NCBI RefSeq assembly: GCF_039832105.1
Contig: NZ_JBDOHS010000001.1
Location: 288,765 to 352,764, forward strand
DNA length: 64,000 nucleotides
Source of the DNA: Dorea_A sp016295505
GTDB taxonomy: Bacteria; Bacillota; Clostridia; Lachnospirales; Lachnospiraceae
Direction: 5' to 3'
The notes below the pieces were generated by a model. It did not search any database. It was not told the DNA's origin and saw only the letters and a program-made list of their open reading frames with translations. The position numbers and the translations under genes are program-made. Within the stretch, counting starts at the first letter, position 1. Each line of letters starts with the position of its first letter. Below are positions 59,802 to 64,000 of this stretch, piece after piece.

Positions 59802-60601
59802 ATGAATCATTTCGCACTCATCACAGGATCATATGGCGGGCTTGGGGCATGCTTTGTAACGATTCATGCCAAAAAAGGCGGTGACCTGATTCTCGCAGGA
59901 AGAGATCAGGCAAAGCTGGATGCACAGGCAAAAGAGGTCTCTGAAAAATTTCACGTAACAGCATATACAATTGCGGTTGATCTCTCCAGAGCAGACGCTG
60001 CGCAGATCATTTACAACAGATGTAAAGACATTGGAATCCTTCCTGATATTATCATCAATAATGCGGGATTCGGCGGCCAGGGCGATTTTTCAAGAGCTCG
60101 TTCCATGAATCAGGATATGGAAATGATTGCAGTTAACATCGAAACGCCCACCCGCATTCTGAAACTATTTCTTCCGGATATGGTCAAAAGAGGCGCAGGA
60201 AAGGTACTGAACGTCAGCTCTACGGCTGCCACCATGCCAGGACCACTTCAGGCAGTTTATTATGCGTCAAAAGCATATATCACAAGCTGGTCAAATGCAC
60301 TATGGAGAGAACTGAAAGGCACAGGTGTTACAGTGACGGCTCTTATGCCGGGCGCTATGGAAACAAGATTTGCTGACGCAAGTAAAATGGCCGGAACAAA
60401 ACTTTTGCACATCCCGTAGATCCTATGCCTGTGGCAAAAGACGGATATGAGGGCATGCTCAGAGGTAAGCTGAACGTTACCTGCGGACTGCCGGGATGGC
60501 AAAAACCTATGATGACACTTGCCCCGCTATTTCCAAAGAAATTTATGCTGGACTTTGTCTACAGTCAGCAAATAGCAGACAGTGCTAAAAAAGGAAGGTG
60601 A
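59802..60601 (+). pseudogene. Short-chain dehydrogenase/reductase, frameshifted near the 3' end
   Basis: An SDR (classical, about 265 residues if restored). The first frame has LITGSYGGLGACFVTIHAKKG (cofactor loop, quoted as GSYGGLGACFVTIHAKKG), IINNAGFGGQGDF, catalytic Ser in NVSSTAAT, and YYASKAYITSW. It reads to a TAG at 60417-60419. From about 60398 the +1 frame continues as TFAHPVDPMPVAKDGYEGML and ends at TGA 60599-60601, matching the expected SDR tail. The break is at ACAAAACTTTTGCA (about 60397-60410): one T too few. This is a single-base deletion in a T run, so either a real pseudogene or a sequencing slip. It ends five bases before the AraC-type gene, with which it forms one unit. 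Confidence 0.8.
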
Positions 60602-60605
60602 GAAT

Positions 60606-61577
60606 TTGGATCATTTTATCGTAAACGGAAAATATAAAGATCTGCTAAAATATTACAATCTGGATATCCGGGAAGTCTTGCGTCGCGCAGCGCTTCCGGA
60701 AGATATATTAAACCACAAAACCATTCACATGCAGGAAGACGAATACTATCGTTTTATGGATGCCATTGCCTCTTCTTCAAAGGATACTTATCTGGCAATA
60801 AAAATGGCGACCACGGCTCAGATAGAATCCTTTTCTCCACCAATCTTCGCATCATACTGCAGCAAGAACGGGGAAGAATGTATTAGAAGACTTGCAAAAT
60901 ATAAAAAACTCATTGGTCCGATGGCATTTATTCTTACCGAAGCTCAGGACAGTCTCAACATTGAAATTATTCCGGGTAATCCCACATACAAGCTCCCTCC
61001 TTTTCTGGTAGAATCTGAATTTGCTTTTCTGATTAGCATAATACGAAAGGCAACCAGAGAATCCATTGTACCAGTGAGCATAGAATGTATGGAACTTCCA
61101 AATGAACCGGAATTCCTGGAATTCGCAGGTGTAATACCTCGAATAGCAGATAGAAATTCTATTACTTTCCTTCAAAAGGATCTTGAACTTCCATTCATCA
61201 GTTACAATGAAGCCATGTGGGATTATTTTCAACCGGAACTCACAAAACGTCTTGTAGATCTGGACACAAACGAATCTGTCAGTGCAAGGGTAAGAAGTGC
61301 ACTCACAGAACTTCTTCCGGGAGGTCATTTCTGCGTTGATGATGTTGCAGAAATGCTTGGAACATCCAAACGTACTCTCCAGCGTAAACTTACAAAAGAA
61401 AACACTACATTCCAAAAACAGTTAAACAACACCAGAGAACTATTAGCCATACATTATATAAAACATACCAGTATGAGCACTGTAGATATTGCATATCTTC
61501 TCGGATACTCTGAAGTAAATTCATTCCTGCGCGCTTTTACAATGTGGACAGGGAAAAAAATAAGAGACTACAGATAG
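60606..61577 (+). CDS. AraC-family regulator with arabinose-binding-like N-terminal domain
   Basis: A 323-residue regulator. The N-terminal domain (about 1-200) is of the OruR/ArgR-type sensor group often annotated as Arabinose_bd (YYNLDIREVLRRAALPEDIL, LAIKMATTAQIESFSPPIF). The C-terminal HTH pair is CVDDVAEMLGTSKRTLQRKL and TVDIAYLLGYSEVNSFLRAF. A TTG start is supported by GGAAGG seven bases upstream. It probably regulates the SDR gene in front, with which it overlaps nearly. A terminator follows. Confidence 0.85.
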   Translation: MDHFIVNGKYKDLLKYYNLDIREVLRRAALPEDILNHKTIHMQEDEYYRFMDAIASSSKDTYLAIKMATTAQIESFSPPIFASYCSKNGEECIRRLAKYKKLIGPMAFILTEAQDSLNIEIIPGNPTYKLPPFLVESEFAFLISIIRKATRESIVPVSIECMELPNEPEFLEFAGVIPRIADRNSITFLQKDLELPFISYNEAMWDYFQPELTKRLVDLDTNESVSARVRSALTELLPGGHFCVDDVAEMLGTSKRTLQRKLTKENTTFQKQLNNTRELLAIHYIKHTSMSTVDIAYLLGYSEVNSFLRAFTMWTGKKIRDYR

Positions 61578-61580
61578 AGA

Positions 61581-61612
61581 AAAGCCAGTAAAGAATGTTT
61601 TTTACTGGCTTT
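61581..61612 (+). terminator. Bidirectional terminator between the AraC-type gene and tRNA-Asn
   Basis: Twelve-base stem AAAGCCAGTAAA (61581-61592) with TTTACTGGCTTT (61601-61612). It also ends the minus-strand rRNA/tRNA transcript right after tRNA-Asn. Confidence 0.85.
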
Positions 61613-61616
61613 CAAA

Positions 61617-61688
61617 CTCCCCGAGTTGGGCTCGAACCAACAACCCCACGGTTAACAGCCGTGTGCTCTACCATTGAGCTATCGAGGA
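61617..61688 (-). tRNA. tRNA-Asn (GTT)
   Basis: 72 bases on the minus strand. Acceptor TCCTCGA pairs with TCGGGGA (one G-U), discriminator G73, anticodon loop CTGTTAA with anticodon GUU, T arm GGTTCGAGCC. CCA not encoded. It lies about 107 bases after the 23S 3' end and is probably part of that rRNA transcript. Confidence 0.96.
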
Positions 61689-61795
61689 TTACCTATATTA
61701 TTATATCCCCCTGCCTGTCAAATTGCAAGAGGTTTTTCATATGTACCTTCAAAACTGCATACAAGAAATCATCCACTTACCTATCACCTTGCTTG
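61689..61795 (-). other. Spacer between 23S rRNA and tRNA-Asn, without a 5S gene
   Basis: A spacer of 107 bases. No 5S rRNA is recognisable here. It contains the complement of a TGCAGTTTTGAAGGTA-like segment that is often seen flanking Firmicutes rRNA genes, probably a processing stem. Confidence 0.6.

Positions 61796-64000
<2,205 letters not shown>

Noticed and set aside
61689..61795. 5S rRNA gene
   Set aside because: Too short (107 bases) and lacking the conserved 5S core sequence.

Overview
The window looks like chromosome of a gut-type anaerobic member of the Lachnospiraceae (Clostridia, Bacillota). This is an inference from gene content, not a database match: an 8-iron two-cluster ferredoxin, class B sortase, DUF951 and DUF5685 proteins, the gdpP-rplI-dnaB and rpsF-ssb-rpsR orders, moderate GC, strong AGGAGG-type ribosome binding sites, and many LacI, AraC and PucR regulators. 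I see no prophage block, transposase, integrase or CRISPR array.

Layout. 1-5 kb: 3' end of mutS2, a two-component system, an orphan sugar-binding lipoprotein, a ferredoxin and a small unknown helical protein. 5-9 kb: dnaB, rplI and gdpP (c-di-AMP phosphodiesterase). 9-13.7 kb: an amino-sugar salvage set with galE, an N-acetylhexosamine 1-kinase (nahK), a sugar-1-phosphate nucleotidyltransferase, nagB and a CBM9-like protein. 13.8-17.3 kb: rpsR-ssb-rpsF, a DUF951 protein, a class B sortase and an L-cysteine desulfidase-like protein. 17.4-20.1 kb: a plus-strand operon of four little-known genes (zinc ribbon, DUF5685, J-domain protein with a Cys-rich tail, flavodoxin-like). Then an HTH-Uma2 fusion and tRNA-Cys.

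21.3-45.9 kb is the most interesting half. A tripartite tricarboxylate transporter (tctB-tctA-tctC) has a damaged tctA/tctC junction. Next comes a seven-gene operon behind a probable cobalamin riboswitch: cobA-hemD fusion, peptide/nickel-type binding protein, cbiK, hemC, two permeases and a fused double ATPase. After it lies a sugar-acid operon: a KDPG aldolase-VOC fusion, an FAD/rhodanese persulfide-reductase-like enzyme, a siroheme sulfite-reductase-like protein, an FAH-family enzyme, an RraA-family protein and a KDG kinase. A LacI regulator and an aldo-keto reductase sit upstream; an AEC transporter and a phage-tail-like protein diverge. Palindromes with an AACCGGTT core occur before tctB, before the aldolase, before the aldo-keto reductase and before the AEC transporter, which suggests one regulon. 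Genes for PBG to siroheme are all present (hemC, hemD-cobA, the dehydrogenase at 48079, two CbiK-type chelatases), next to a likely siroheme enzyme.

45.9-64 kb: a 30-residue small-protein gene with its own RBS and terminator, an AraC regulator, a second cbiK, precorrin-2 dehydrogenase, tRNA-Cys and tRNA-Glu, topB, a DUF3810 putative metallopeptidase, a nucleoside catabolism operon (udp-deoC-cdd-add-deoB-punA), a small XRE regulator diverging from a secreted or anchored unknown, moeA, a frameshifted SDR gene, an AraC-type regulator, tRNA-Asn, and the 3' three quarters of a 23S rRNA gene running off the right edge on the minus strand.
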